Source: an uncultured Collinsella sp.
Lineage (GTDB): Bacteria; Actinomycetota; Coriobacteriia; Coriobacteriales; Coriobacteriaceae
Length of the DNA stretch: 15,142 bases
Reading direction: 5' to 3'
Assembly: GCA_900544385.1 (NCBI GenBank)
Contig: UQVD01000050.1
Coordinates: 1 to 15,142 of the forward strand
The notes under the pieces are model-generated. The model did not search any database and was not told where the DNA came from. It saw only the letters and a list, made by a program, of their open reading frames with translations. The position numbers were made by a program, and so were the translations under genes. Below, one piece after another: positions 6,869-13,342 of the stretch. The first letter of the stretch is position 1, and each line of letters starts with the position of its first letter.

Positions 6869-6924
6869 GGTCATCTCAAAAGAGAAGGCTTCCAAGTGCC
6901 GGGGACGTTTTCCCCGGCTTTTTT
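6869..6924 (+). ncRNA. Predicted small RNA, copy 3, opposite orientation
   Basis: The predicted start is near 6869. The hairpin is TCTC/GAGA (6874-6877 with 6882-6885) with an AAAA loop, then the linker CTTCCAAGTGCC and the terminator. It is the most diverged copy, but the first stem keeps pairing despite changed bases (CCCTC/GAGGG in copies 1 and 2). That is compensatory change, as expected of a selected RNA structure. It is divergent from copy 2. Confidence 0.6.
6898..6924 (+). terminator. Intrinsic terminator of small RNA copy 3
   Basis: GCCGGGGA (6898-6905) and TCCCCGGC (6911-6918) form a perfect 8-bp stem with a 5-base loop, followed by six Ts (6919-6924). Confidence 0.85.
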
Positions 6925-6971
6925 CATTTCGGTGTCAATTCAAATGTTTTTCAACCCATCCCCTCAATAAC

Positions 6972-7034
6972 TTGCGGTGAAATAGGGACTGAAATGGCTG
7001 TTCAGAAGCCTATTCAGTCCCTATTTCACCGCAA
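6972..7034. repeat. Perfect 22-bp inverted repeat (long hairpin)
   Basis: The left arm at 6972-6993 (TTGCGGTGAAATAGGGACTG plus AA) is perfectly complementary to the right arm at 7013-7034. The 19-base centre has a further 4-bp GGCT/AGCC stem. There is no T-tract on either side, so it is not a classical terminator, though it lies where the antiporter transcript would end. A small dispersed hairpin repeat, or the remnant end of a mobile element, are alternatives. Confidence 0.9.
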
Positions 7035-7051
7035 CTTATGGGTGGGGATGG

Positions 7052-8653
7052 CTACGACGCAAGCGTAGCGATAACGGCTTCGTCGCCGGCGTATATTAGG
7101 GTGTTGCCATCGGGGATGATCGTTTGGCCTTCGCGCTTGAGCATCACCACAATAAACGGATGTTTGCCTTGTGGCACGTCGCGCAGGCGCTGGCCGGCCA
7201 GGCGACCGTGGGGCGTCACGGTGACCTCGCGCAGCGTAACCTCGGCACGCTCTTCAAACGTTGGGGCAGCCATCACCAATAGGTCGCCTTCCTCAATCAC
7301 GGTATCGCCATTGGGCAGCACCGGGTGTGCGCCATCGCGCAGCACCAGGACGACGAGCATGTCCGTGGCGCTGCCAACATCGGCGAGCGAGCGTCCGGAA
7401 AACGGATGGCCCGCGCCCACCTTGAACTTGACAAACGACATGCCGTCCTCGTCGCGGTAATCGTTAAACGTACGGCGCACGTCGCCTTTCGCGTCGATCA
7501 TATCGAGCTTCTTCGCCACCGCTGGCAGCAGCGAGCCCTGCACCACAATGCTCGACACGGCAATCATAAACACCAGGTCAAATAGGTCGTGTCCGCCGGG
7601 AACGCCGGCCACCACGGCAAAGAGGCTAAACACGACCGAAGCTGCTCCGCGCAGGCCCGCCCAGCTTACGAGCGCGACCTGGCGGGGGTTCGTCTTAAAG
7701 GGCGCCAGGAGCACGCCGACGGCGATGGGACGGCTCACGTAGAGCATAAACGCCATGAGCGCCAGGCCCGGCAGCAGCATCTGCGGCAGGCGTGCGGGCG
7801 TGACGAGCAGGCCGAGCAAGAAGAAGATCGTCATCTCGGCCATCTCGGTGAGGGTGTCAAAGAAGTGCGCCATCTCGACCTTGCCGGTGATGTCGCTCGC
7901 ACCCAGCACAATGCCGGCGAGGTATACGGCCAAAAAGCCGTTGCCGCCCAGATAGCTTGGTAGCGCGTAGGCGACGATCGCCACGGCGAACAAGAAGATG
8001 GTCTGCGCGCCCTCGGCCGTTGCGTGTGCGCGTTCAATCAGACGGCCCGCCGCCCAGCCGATGGCAAGGCCCAGGCCCGCGCCCAGGATAATCTGCTTGG
8101 CCAGCAGTGCGGGAATGTTGATGTCGCCGCCGGCCGCGAGTGTGGCGAGCACGGCGGTGAGCATGTAGGCGACGGGGTCGTTGGAGCCCGATTCGACCTC
8201 GAGCAGCGAGTCGGTGCCGCCCTTCAGCGACAGGCTGTGCTCGCGCAGAACGCTAAAGACGCTGGCCGCGTCGGTGGATGCCACGACTGATCCCAGCAGC
8301 AGGCCGCCGATCCAGTCGAAGCTCAGCACGAAGTGGGCGAACACGCCGGTGATGCCTGCGGTGATGACGACGCCGAGCGTGCTCAGCAGCACCGCGGGCA
8401 CGGCGACGGGCTTGGCGCGGTCGATGTTGGTGTTAAAGCCGCCGTAGAACATGATGAACAGCAGCGCCGTGCTGCAGACGGTTTCGGTGAGCGCGTAGTC
8501 GCTAAAGTCGATATGCGCCGGGCCGTTGACGCCCAACAGCATGCCGAGCGCGATAAAGATGAGCAGGGTGGGGAAGGGGAGTTTTTTGCCGACGGGTTTG
8601 ATGGTCAGGCACAAAATGATGACGAGGCCGATAAAGAGAAGGATCTGGTTCAT
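7052..8653 (-). CDS. CPA1-family cation/proton antiporter with two RCK_C-like domains
   Basis: This 533-residue inner-membrane antiporter exchanges protons for K+ or Na+. Residues 1 to about 380 hold about a dozen hydrophobic segments of the Na+/H+ exchanger fold. The ion-binding region shows ASTDAAS (125-131) and ESGSNDP with Asn158-Asp159, the ND pair typical of CPA1 exchangers. Two cytosolic beta-rich repeats follow, about 404-465 (GHPFSGRSLADV to GDLLVMAAP) and 472-533 (GRLAGQRLRDV to GDEAVIATL). Both look like TrkA-C (RCK_C) ligand-binding domains. The architecture resembles the K+/H+ antiporter NhaP2/CvrA; RCK_C domains of related transporters can bind c-di-AMP. The ATG at 8653 has AGGAG about 12 bases upstream, a slightly long spacing. 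The gene is divergent from the phosphatase at 8907. Substrate (K+ or Na+) cannot be told from sequence. Confidence 0.9.
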   Translation of the reverse strand: MNQILLFIGLVIILCLTIKPVGKKLPFPTLLIFIALGMLLGVNGPAHIDFSDYALTETVCSTALLFIMFYGGFNTNIDRAKPVAVPAVLLSTLGVVITAGITGVFAHFVLSFDWIGGLLLGSVVASTDAASVFSVLREHSLSLKGGTDSLLEVESGSNDPVAYMLTAVLATLAAGGDINIPALLAKQIILGAGLGLAIGWAAGRLIERAHATAEGAQTIFLFAVAIVAYALPSYLGGNGFLAVYLAGIVLGASDITGKVEMAHFFDTLTEMAEMTIFFLLGLLVTPARLPQMLLPGLALMAFMLYVSRPIAVGVLLAPFKTNPRQVALVSWAGLRGAASVVFSLFAVVAGVPGGHDLFDLVFMIAVSSIVVQGSLLPAVAKKLDMIDAKGDVRRTFNDYRDEDGMSFVKFKVGAGHPFSGRSLADVGSATDMLVVLVLRDGAHPVLPNGDTVIEEGDLLVMAAPTFEERAEVTLREVTVTPHGRLAGQRLRDVPQGKHPFIVVMLKREGQTIIPDGNTLIYAGDEAVIATLAS

Positions 8654-8767
8654 AGATGGTGTCCGCTCCTGGGTGGTTGGCGTGGCACGGTCAGTTGCCT
8701 GCGGTTATTTGTACCCAAAGATGGTGGGTTTATGGGGTTGGATTGCGGGCGTGCGCGATATCGTCAT

Positions 8768-8782
8768 AGACGGCTGCCGTCT
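8768..8782. promoter_or_regulatory. Operator-like dyad AGACGGC-T-GCCGTCT
   Basis: A perfect 7-base dyad around a single T lies in the 253-base region between the divergent antiporter and phosphatase genes, about 20 bases upstream of the predicted phosphatase -35. It could bind a dimeric regulator; no known motif is claimed. Confidence 0.4.
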
Positions 8783-8802
8783 TTGCCTCTGCTCGGAAAC
8801 CC

Positions 8803-8831
8803 TTTCCAGCTTTATTGCAACGGAGTACAAT
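8803..8831 (+). promoter_or_regulatory. Candidate promoter for the phosphatase gene
   Basis: TTTCCA (8803-8808), a 17-base spacer and TACAAT (8826-8831) fit a sigma-70-type promoter with a start near 8838 and a leader of about 70 bases. The leader contains a hairpin, TTGCGGC/GCCGCAA (8864-8870 with 8882-8888), ending just before the ribosome site. Confidence 0.45.
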
Positions 8832-8906
8832 GGGTAACGTTTAAGTTCAACTTGAAGTTTTAGTTGCGGCGCCGGGCTTCGGCCGCAATGCAAGGAGAGG
8901 CGTACC

Positions 8907-9746
8907 ATGGCGATCTATGTGACATCTGATGCTCACGGGCACGTGCGTGCGCTTGACGAGGCCCTGTCTAAGATCTCGTTGACGTCCGACGACACACTGT
9001 ACGTGCTGGGCGACATGATCGATCGCGGGCCCGATCCGGTCGGCGTTATTAAGCTCGTGCGCTCGCTGCCCAACGCCCGCGTGCTCAAGGGTAATCACGA
9101 GCAGATCATGCTCGATGCCATCGTTGGCCAGGATCCGCTCGATGCCGAGACCTGGGATATCAACGGTGGCTGGACGACGCGCGAGCAGCTCAACGACATG
9201 GAATATGAGGCATACGAGGAACTCGTGCGATGGATGGCCGCGCTGCCGCTCTACGCGGTGGTCGAGACCGAGGAGCGCCCGTATCTGCTGGTACATGCTG
9301 GAATCGAGATGAAGGCGGCGCGCGCGTTTTTGCTTGAGCATGGCGTCGATTGTGCCGATGGCGTCGGAGCGGTGGGTGCCGATCGCGAGCTGTTGCAGCA
9401 GATGCTCGCAGTGCAGTCGTCCGATGACCTGCTGTGGATTCGTCACGGCTATTGGGATGCGCCGACCGGGCTGCTTTCTACCGAGGGTAAGGGCCCGGTC
9501 GTGGTGAGCGGCCACACGCCCACGGTATCGCTTGGGCGCTATTGCGAGGTCGGTGGTCTGGCGGGGCTCGATGAGGAATCGGGACGCGGGCAGATCGTGC
9601 GCTTGGGCGGCGAGGACACTGCCGGCGTGCCCGATCGCATCGACATCGACTGCGCTGCCGCCACCGGCTCCGAGTTCGGTCGCGTGGGCATCCTGCGGTT
9701 CGATGATGGGGCGGAGTTCTACGCAAACATTCTTCCTGGCGAGTAA
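8907..9746 (+). CDS. PPP-family metallophosphatase (Ser/Thr phosphatase or ApaH-like)
   Basis: This is a 279-residue cytosolic calcineurin-like phosphoesterase. The dinuclear metal motifs occur in order: SDAHGH (Asp8, His10), GDMIDRG (35-41), GNHE (62-65), HAG (130-132) and SGHTP (201-205). This set and order define the PPP family, which includes bacterial protein Ser/Thr phosphatases and the diadenosine tetraphosphatase ApaH. The first motif reads DAH rather than the more common DIH, which should not affect metal binding. AGGAG lies 10-15 bases before the ATG at 8907. It is divergent from the antiporter and convergent with the exporter at 9767, with only 20 bases between stops, so it is probably monocistronic. 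Whether the substrate is a phosphoprotein or a dinucleotide is not decidable here. Confidence 0.9.
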   Translation: MAIYVTSDAHGHVRALDEALSKISLTSDDTLYVLGDMIDRGPDPVGVIKLVRSLPNARVLKGNHEQIMLDAIVGQDPLDAETWDINGGWTTREQLNDMEYEAYEELVRWMAALPLYAVVETEERPYLLVHAGIEMKAARAFLLEHGVDCADGVGAVGADRELLQQMLAVQSSDDLLWIRHGYWDAPTGLLSTEGKGPVVVSGHTPTVSLGRYCEVGGLAGLDEESGRGQIVRLGGEDTAGVPDRIDIDCAAATGSEFGRVGILRFDDGAEFYANILPGE

Positions 9747-9766
9747 TTAGCTGCTCCACGCTGCAA

Positions 9767-11341
9767 TTAGGCGCCGTATGGATTCCGGTCCCTCTCTATG
9801 CGTTGGCGGATGTGGGCGTACTCGATAACCAACAGTACCAGCAGCAGGGCCATGATGGCTAGGTAGCTTACGACGGCGCCCATCAGGCCGAGCAGATTGA
9901 TTAGAATCACCGGCAGTACCACGCTCGCGGCAAAACAAATCAGGTAGACCTTGGTGACGTCGCCGGCATGGCGCAGCACCGTGATGATGGCGTAGATAAA
10001 GTCGATTGCCGCGGTGACGCCGCCGGCGACAACCATCAGCAGCGCCAGCGTGCGGTAGCGCTCAAAGTTGAGGCCGTACATAAAGCTCATGATGGGGATG
10101 CCGGGGCCTGCCATAAATGCGGCGCACGCTCCGGTAATGACCACGATCAGTGCCATAACGGCAACAATAATCAGGTCAAAGCGGCGACGCTTGCGCGGAT
10201 TCGCCCAAATGCTCGACAGACGCAGGAGCTGCGGTTTATAGATGAATCCAATGCTCAACAAAATGGCCTGCGCCGGAAAGAACAGGGCATTAAAGTACAG
10301 CTGATACTTGTAGGCCAGCGTGCCTTCCATCACGAACTTGGGCATGCTCTCGATAAGGTTGAACAGGAACAGCGCACCAAAGAGCGGGGCGCACTGGATA
10401 AACAGGTGGCCAGCCTCGCGCAGACTCATGCGGCGTGATTTTTCGGTTTCGAGCAGGGCGAGCGGGGCGGTGACCAGCACGAGCGAGGCGATGGCGGTGA
10501 CACCCATGGCCATGGCCGCGATGGGCATGCTGCGCGTAAGGAACACTGCCACGCTAAAGACCGCGATGACACCGGCGGAACGCAGCGTTTGGCTCATACC
10601 GGCCAAATAGAGTTTGTCGGCCTGCTGCAGGCGGCCCTCGTACACGTCCGCCACGCCGTCGATCACCTTATAGAGGTAGACGCCCAGGCCGATCGTGGCC
10701 ATCTGCGCATCGTAGCCGCGGGCGCTGCTGTATACCAGGCCGCATGCCAGCGCGAGCGCTCCGCAGAGCCAGCGGTTGAGCTGGTAGGAGGCGAAGGAGG
10801 TTTTTTCATCGATGTCCGAGACCTGAAAGTTGCGCACGCCGTAGTTGCACGCGATCATGATGAGCGTGCCGGTGACAAATGCGATGGAGAACTTGCCGGC
10901 TTCTTCGGCGCCCACGAGCTGCGTCGACACAATGGTGAGCAGCGGAAACGCCATGCCCCATACGGCGGTGCCCAGGGTATTCCAAAGGTAGTCGCGACGG
11001 GTGGCGTGATCTTCGTACTCGGCTTCTTGCGTGGAGAAGCCGCCGCCGTAGACGGCTCCGAGCAGGCGGTTCCACCAGGCATTGACCATGCGGTGGATGG
11101 GGCCGGGCTGGCGATCGCGCTCGCGGCGACGGCGTGTGGCCTGGCTGCTGTCGGGACCGCCGGCGTTACGCTGGCTTAGCTCTTGGATTCGTGCAAGCTC
11201 CTCGGCGGTGTGCGATGCGGGGAACAGTCCGTTCTCGATGCGTCCGCCCTGTCCGTGCGCCCCGCCCAATACGGTGGGGTCGGTGACGCCGTTGCGGTGG
11301 GCGATGGTGCGGCGGATGCTATCGAGGGGCGAGATGCTCAA
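9767..11341 (-). CDS. Wzx/MATE-like polysaccharide flippase, TTG start
   Basis: This is a polytopic membrane protein of 524 residues, resembling polysaccharide exporters of the MOP (Wzx/MATE) superfamily, which flip lipid-linked glycans across the cytoplasmic membrane. I place the start at the TTG at 11341, six bases after AAAGGA; the frame stays open upstream to 11986 but that part is low-complexity shadow of the lactate permease. Residues 1 to about 118 are a polar, probably cytosolic tail rich in Arg, Gln and Gly with a basic cluster near 70-77 (RRRRERDR), unusual for Wzx proteins. From about 120 there are roughly 12-14 hydrophobic segments, starting with LWNTLGTAVWGMAFPLLTIV. No glycosyltransferase neighbour is present, so the cargo is unknown. 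An ATG at Met86 (MVNAWW) is an alternative start that would remove most of the tail. Confidence 0.75.
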   Translation of the reverse strand: MSISPLDSIRRTIAHRNGVTDPTVLGGAHGQGGRIENGLFPASHTAEELARIQELSQRNAGGPDSSQATRRRRERDRQPGPIHRMVNAWWNRLLGAVYGGGFSTQEAEYEDHATRRDYLWNTLGTAVWGMAFPLLTIVSTQLVGAEEAGKFSIAFVTGTLIMIACNYGVRNFQVSDIDEKTSFASYQLNRWLCGALALACGLVYSSARGYDAQMATIGLGVYLYKVIDGVADVYEGRLQQADKLYLAGMSQTLRSAGVIAVFSVAVFLTRSMPIAAMAMGVTAIASLVLVTAPLALLETEKSRRMSLREAGHLFIQCAPLFGALFLFNLIESMPKFVMEGTLAYKYQLYFNALFFPAQAILLSIGFIYKPQLLRLSSIWANPRKRRRFDLIIVAVMALIVVITGACAAFMAGPGIPIMSFMYGLNFERYRTLALLMVVAGGVTAAIDFIYAIITVLRHAGDVTKVYLICFAASVVLPVILINLLGLMGAVVSYLAIMALLLVLLVIEYAHIRQRIERDRNPYGA

Positions 11342-11399
11342 GGCGATTCCTTTCTCTTGCTGCGCTCTAGTATAGTCGCGGTGGTGTCCATTCGTGTTT

Positions 11400-11416
11400 T
11401 TGAACAGGTTGTTCAA
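11400..11416. promoter_or_regulatory. Operator-like dyad TTGAACA-GGT-TGTTCAA
   Basis: A perfect 7-base inverted repeat around GGT sits in the 178-base region between the divergent flippase and lactate permease genes. On the flippase side a -10-like TATACT lies nearby at about 11370-11375, without a clear -35. The site could control either gene; the permease is the more likely regulated partner. Confidence 0.5.
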
Positions 11417-11519
11417 TAATTTCGGCGGGCGGCTGTAATTTGTCGGTAAACGTGCGGTATCCTGTTGAAGTTTTGTGACCCCCCGATGCCGCTTGCGCGG
11501 TACCAAGGAGTTTCTACCC

Positions 11520-13091
11520 ATGGATGTCGCTGCGTTTTTGCTGGCTCTTGTGCCGATCATCTGGCTCGTCGTGATGCTGCTGTGCTTTAAATGGCCAGCT
11601 TGGAAGGCCGCTATTGGCTCGTTCGCCCTTTCGTGCGTGCTCGCCTTTGCGTGGTGGCATTTGCCGGCGGCACAGATAGCCACGGCCTCGCTCGAGGGCT
11701 TTTTGATGGCCCTGTGGCCCATCGTGCTCGTAATTATCGCCGCGGTGTTCACGTATAACCTGTGCGTGCGCACGGGTGCCATGGACGTGATCGGCAGTAT
11801 GATCACCTCCATCAGCAGCGACCGTCGTCTGTTGGCGCTGCTCGTGGCCTGGTGCTTCGGTGGCTTTATGGAGGGCATGGCTGGCTTTGGCACTGCCGTT
11901 GCCATTCCCGCCGGCATGCTCGCGGGCCTTGGTTTTGAGGCCGTGCCTGCCGTTCTGATTTGCCTGCTGGCCAACGGCGTGCCCACGCCCTACGGCTCCA
12001 TTGGCATCCCCACGGTGTCCGTTGCCGACCTGGTGGGCCTGGATTCCCTGCATTTGGCGACCGTTCAGCTGGTGCAGCTCGCGCCCTTCTTTGTGGCGAT
12101 GCCGCTGCTTATCGTGCTGGTTGCGGGCCGTGTCGCCGATGACCAAGGCAATGTTGCAAGCGTTGCCGAGCGCCTGCACGGCGTTGCCGGCGTGGCACTG
12201 CTTTCCGGTGTGTCCTTTGTTGGTGCGTCCCTGGTCGTTGCCATGTTTGTGGGTCCCGAGCTGGCCGTGGTCGTGGGCTCCATCGTGTCACTCGCGCTGA
12301 CTGCCGCGCTTGCCATGCGCGCCGAGAAGTCCGGTCACCTGGACGCGCGCTTCCATATGAATATCGAGGCCGGCGAACAGCTCACCGTTAAGTCGGCGCT
12401 TTCTGCCTGGTCGTGCTTCATCCTGATTTTTGTGCTGCTGCTGGGTACCTCCAACCTGGTTCCCGTCGTGCACGCCGCGCTCGCGCCGTTTGCGAGCCAC
12501 GTGCAGGTGTATTGCGGCGAGAACCCCGGTACGCTTACGTTTTCGTGGATCAACACACCGGGTGTTTGGATCTTCCTGGCCGCGTTTATCGGCGGTGCCA
12601 TCCAGGGAGCTTTGCCGCGCATGATGGGCGAGGTGCTGGCCGCGACCGTCAAGCAGATGATGCCGACGGTTATCACGATGCTTTCGGTGCTGGGCTGTGC
12701 CAAGGTGATGGGCTATGCGGGCATGATCTCTTCGATCAGCGCGTTTTGCATTGCGGTCGCCGGTGGGCTGTACCCGATTCTGGCCCCGTGGATCGGTGCC
12801 GTCGGTGCGTTCGTGACCGGTTCGGGCACGTCCTCGGGCATGCTGTTTGGTCCCATCCAGAGCCAGGCGGCTACGGCGCTGGGCGTGAGTGATTACTGGA
12901 TGGTCGCGCTGAACGCCCTGGGTGTCGCTGCCGGCAAGATGATCTCGCCGCAGACGCTCGCCATCGGCCTGGCTGCCGTTCACGTGCGCGGTAAGGACGC
13001 CGAACTCTTGGGCGCGGTGCTGCCCTACGCCGCCGGCATGCTGGTCCTCATGAGCGTCATCGCCATGCTCGGCCAAGGCCTGCCGCTGTAA
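11520..13091 (+). CDS. lldP: L-lactate permease family transporter
   Basis: This 523-residue membrane protein belongs to the LctP/LldP lactate permease family, which imports lactate (in some members glycolate) with protons. The start is the ATG at 11520, with AAGGAG at 11504-11509; the open frame upstream to 11475 has no ribosome site. The family signature is clear: GGFMEGMAGFGTAVAIPAG at about 114-132, followed by GFEAVPAVLICLLANGVPTPYG and IGIPT. A second conserved half lies near the C-terminus (FVTGSGTSSGMLFGPIQSQAA). About a dozen or more hydrophobic segments span the protein. It is followed by pckA after 251 bases with its own signals, so the two are probably separate transcripts, though functionally linked through C3 metabolism. 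Substrate preference is inferred from the family. Confidence 0.9.
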   Translation: MDVAAFLLALVPIIWLVVMLLCFKWPAWKAAIGSFALSCVLAFAWWHLPAAQIATASLEGFLMALWPIVLVIIAAVFTYNLCVRTGAMDVIGSMITSISSDRRLLALLVAWCFGGFMEGMAGFGTAVAIPAGMLAGLGFEAVPAVLICLLANGVPTPYGSIGIPTVSVADLVGLDSLHLATVQLVQLAPFFVAMPLLIVLVAGRVADDQGNVASVAERLHGVAGVALLSGVSFVGASLVVAMFVGPELAVVVGSIVSLALTAALAMRAEKSGHLDARFHMNIEAGEQLTVKSALSAWSCFILIFVLLLGTSNLVPVVHAALAPFASHVQVYCGENPGTLTFSWINTPGVWIFLAAFIGGAIQGALPRMMGEVLAATVKQMMPTVITMLSVLGCAKVMGYAGMISSISAFCIAVAGGLYPILAPWIGAVGAFVTGSGTSSGMLFGPIQSQAATALGVSDYWMVALNALGVAAGKMISPQTLAIGLAAVHVRGKDAELLGAVLPYAAGMLVLMSVIAMLGQGLPL

Positions 13092-13095
13092 CCGG

Positions 13096-13203
13096 CACTT
13101 TAGGAACGTCCCTAAGTGACGGCATCTGGGGACACTCCTTGGCTGTTGCCTGTTCAAGGGTGTCCCCAACGACTAGTCATTTAAGAACGTCTCCAATGAC
13201 TAG
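13096..13203. repeat. Array of three adjacent hairpin repeats
   Basis: Three inverted repeats follow each other after the lactate permease. A is CACTT-AGG with CCTAAGTG (13096-13118, one bulged T). B is GGGGACAC plus CCTTG with CAAGG plus GTGTCCCC (13128-13167, 13 bp with one bulged T). C is a perfect 9-bp CTAGTCATT/AATGACTAG (13173-13181 with 13195-13203). The loops of A and C share the core AGAACGTC/GGAACGTC, so the units look related. None has a strong T-tract. They may act together as a transcription or mRNA-end signal, or be REP-like dispersed repeats. Confidence 0.75.
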
Positions 13204-13230
13204 GCCGCTTGCGTGCGATTTTTGACCGTT

Positions 13231-13247
13231 GGGCGGGCTTGCCGCCC
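13231..13247. repeat. GC-rich hairpin GGGCGG/CCGCCC
   Basis: A perfect 6-bp stem with a 5-base loop lies between the hairpin array and the pckA upstream palindromes. Function is unknown. Confidence 0.5.
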
Positions 13248-13252
13248 TTGCC

Positions 13253-13268
13253 GCAAAAACGTTTTTGC
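13253..13268. promoter_or_regulatory. Perfect 16-bp palindrome GCAAAAACGTTTTTGC upstream of pckA
   Basis: The palindrome is centred on CG with A/T arms, the general shape of operators bound by LacI-family regulators. It lies 75 bases before the pckA start. A second dyad, CTTTAC-GTGA-GTAAAG, lies 17 bases downstream. Control of pckA is inferred; the regulator is not in the window. Confidence 0.55.
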
Positions 13269-13285
13269 ATATCGGGTACAACGGG

Positions 13286-13301
13286 CTTTACGTGAGTAAA
13301 G
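13286..13301. promoter_or_regulatory. Dyad CTTTAC-GTGA-GTAAAG in the pckA upstream region
   Basis: A perfect 6-base inverted repeat around GTGA lies 41 bases before the pckA ATG. Depending on where transcription starts, it is either an operator or a short leader hairpin. I find no convincing -35/-10 pair here. Confidence 0.45.
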
Positions 13302-13342
13302 TGCGCGCCGCGTCTGTGTGTCGCGTTTTTTAAGGAGGCCCC

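Noticed and set aside
6455..6925. CRISPR array or type III toxin-antitoxin repeat
   Set aside because: Copies are spaced irregularly, lie in both orientations and each carries its own terminator; there are no regular spacers, short tandem repeats or cas genes.
6618..6980. 120-codon + strand open frame across the RNA elements
   Set aside because: It is made up of the repeats and their terminators, lacks a ribosome site and shows no protein-like pattern.
6972..7034. Bidirectional intrinsic terminator for the antiporter and RNA copy 3
   Set aside because: No T-tract on either strand, and RNA copy 3 already has its own terminator; kept as an inverted repeat of unknown role.
7325..8863. Several + strand open frames opposite the antiporter gene
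   Set aside because: Shadows of the antiporter codons; no ribosome sites or domains.
11342..11986. Upstream extension of the flippase frame on the - strand
   Set aside because: It crosses the divergent promoter region and runs antisense to lldP; the ribosome site supports the TTG at 11341.
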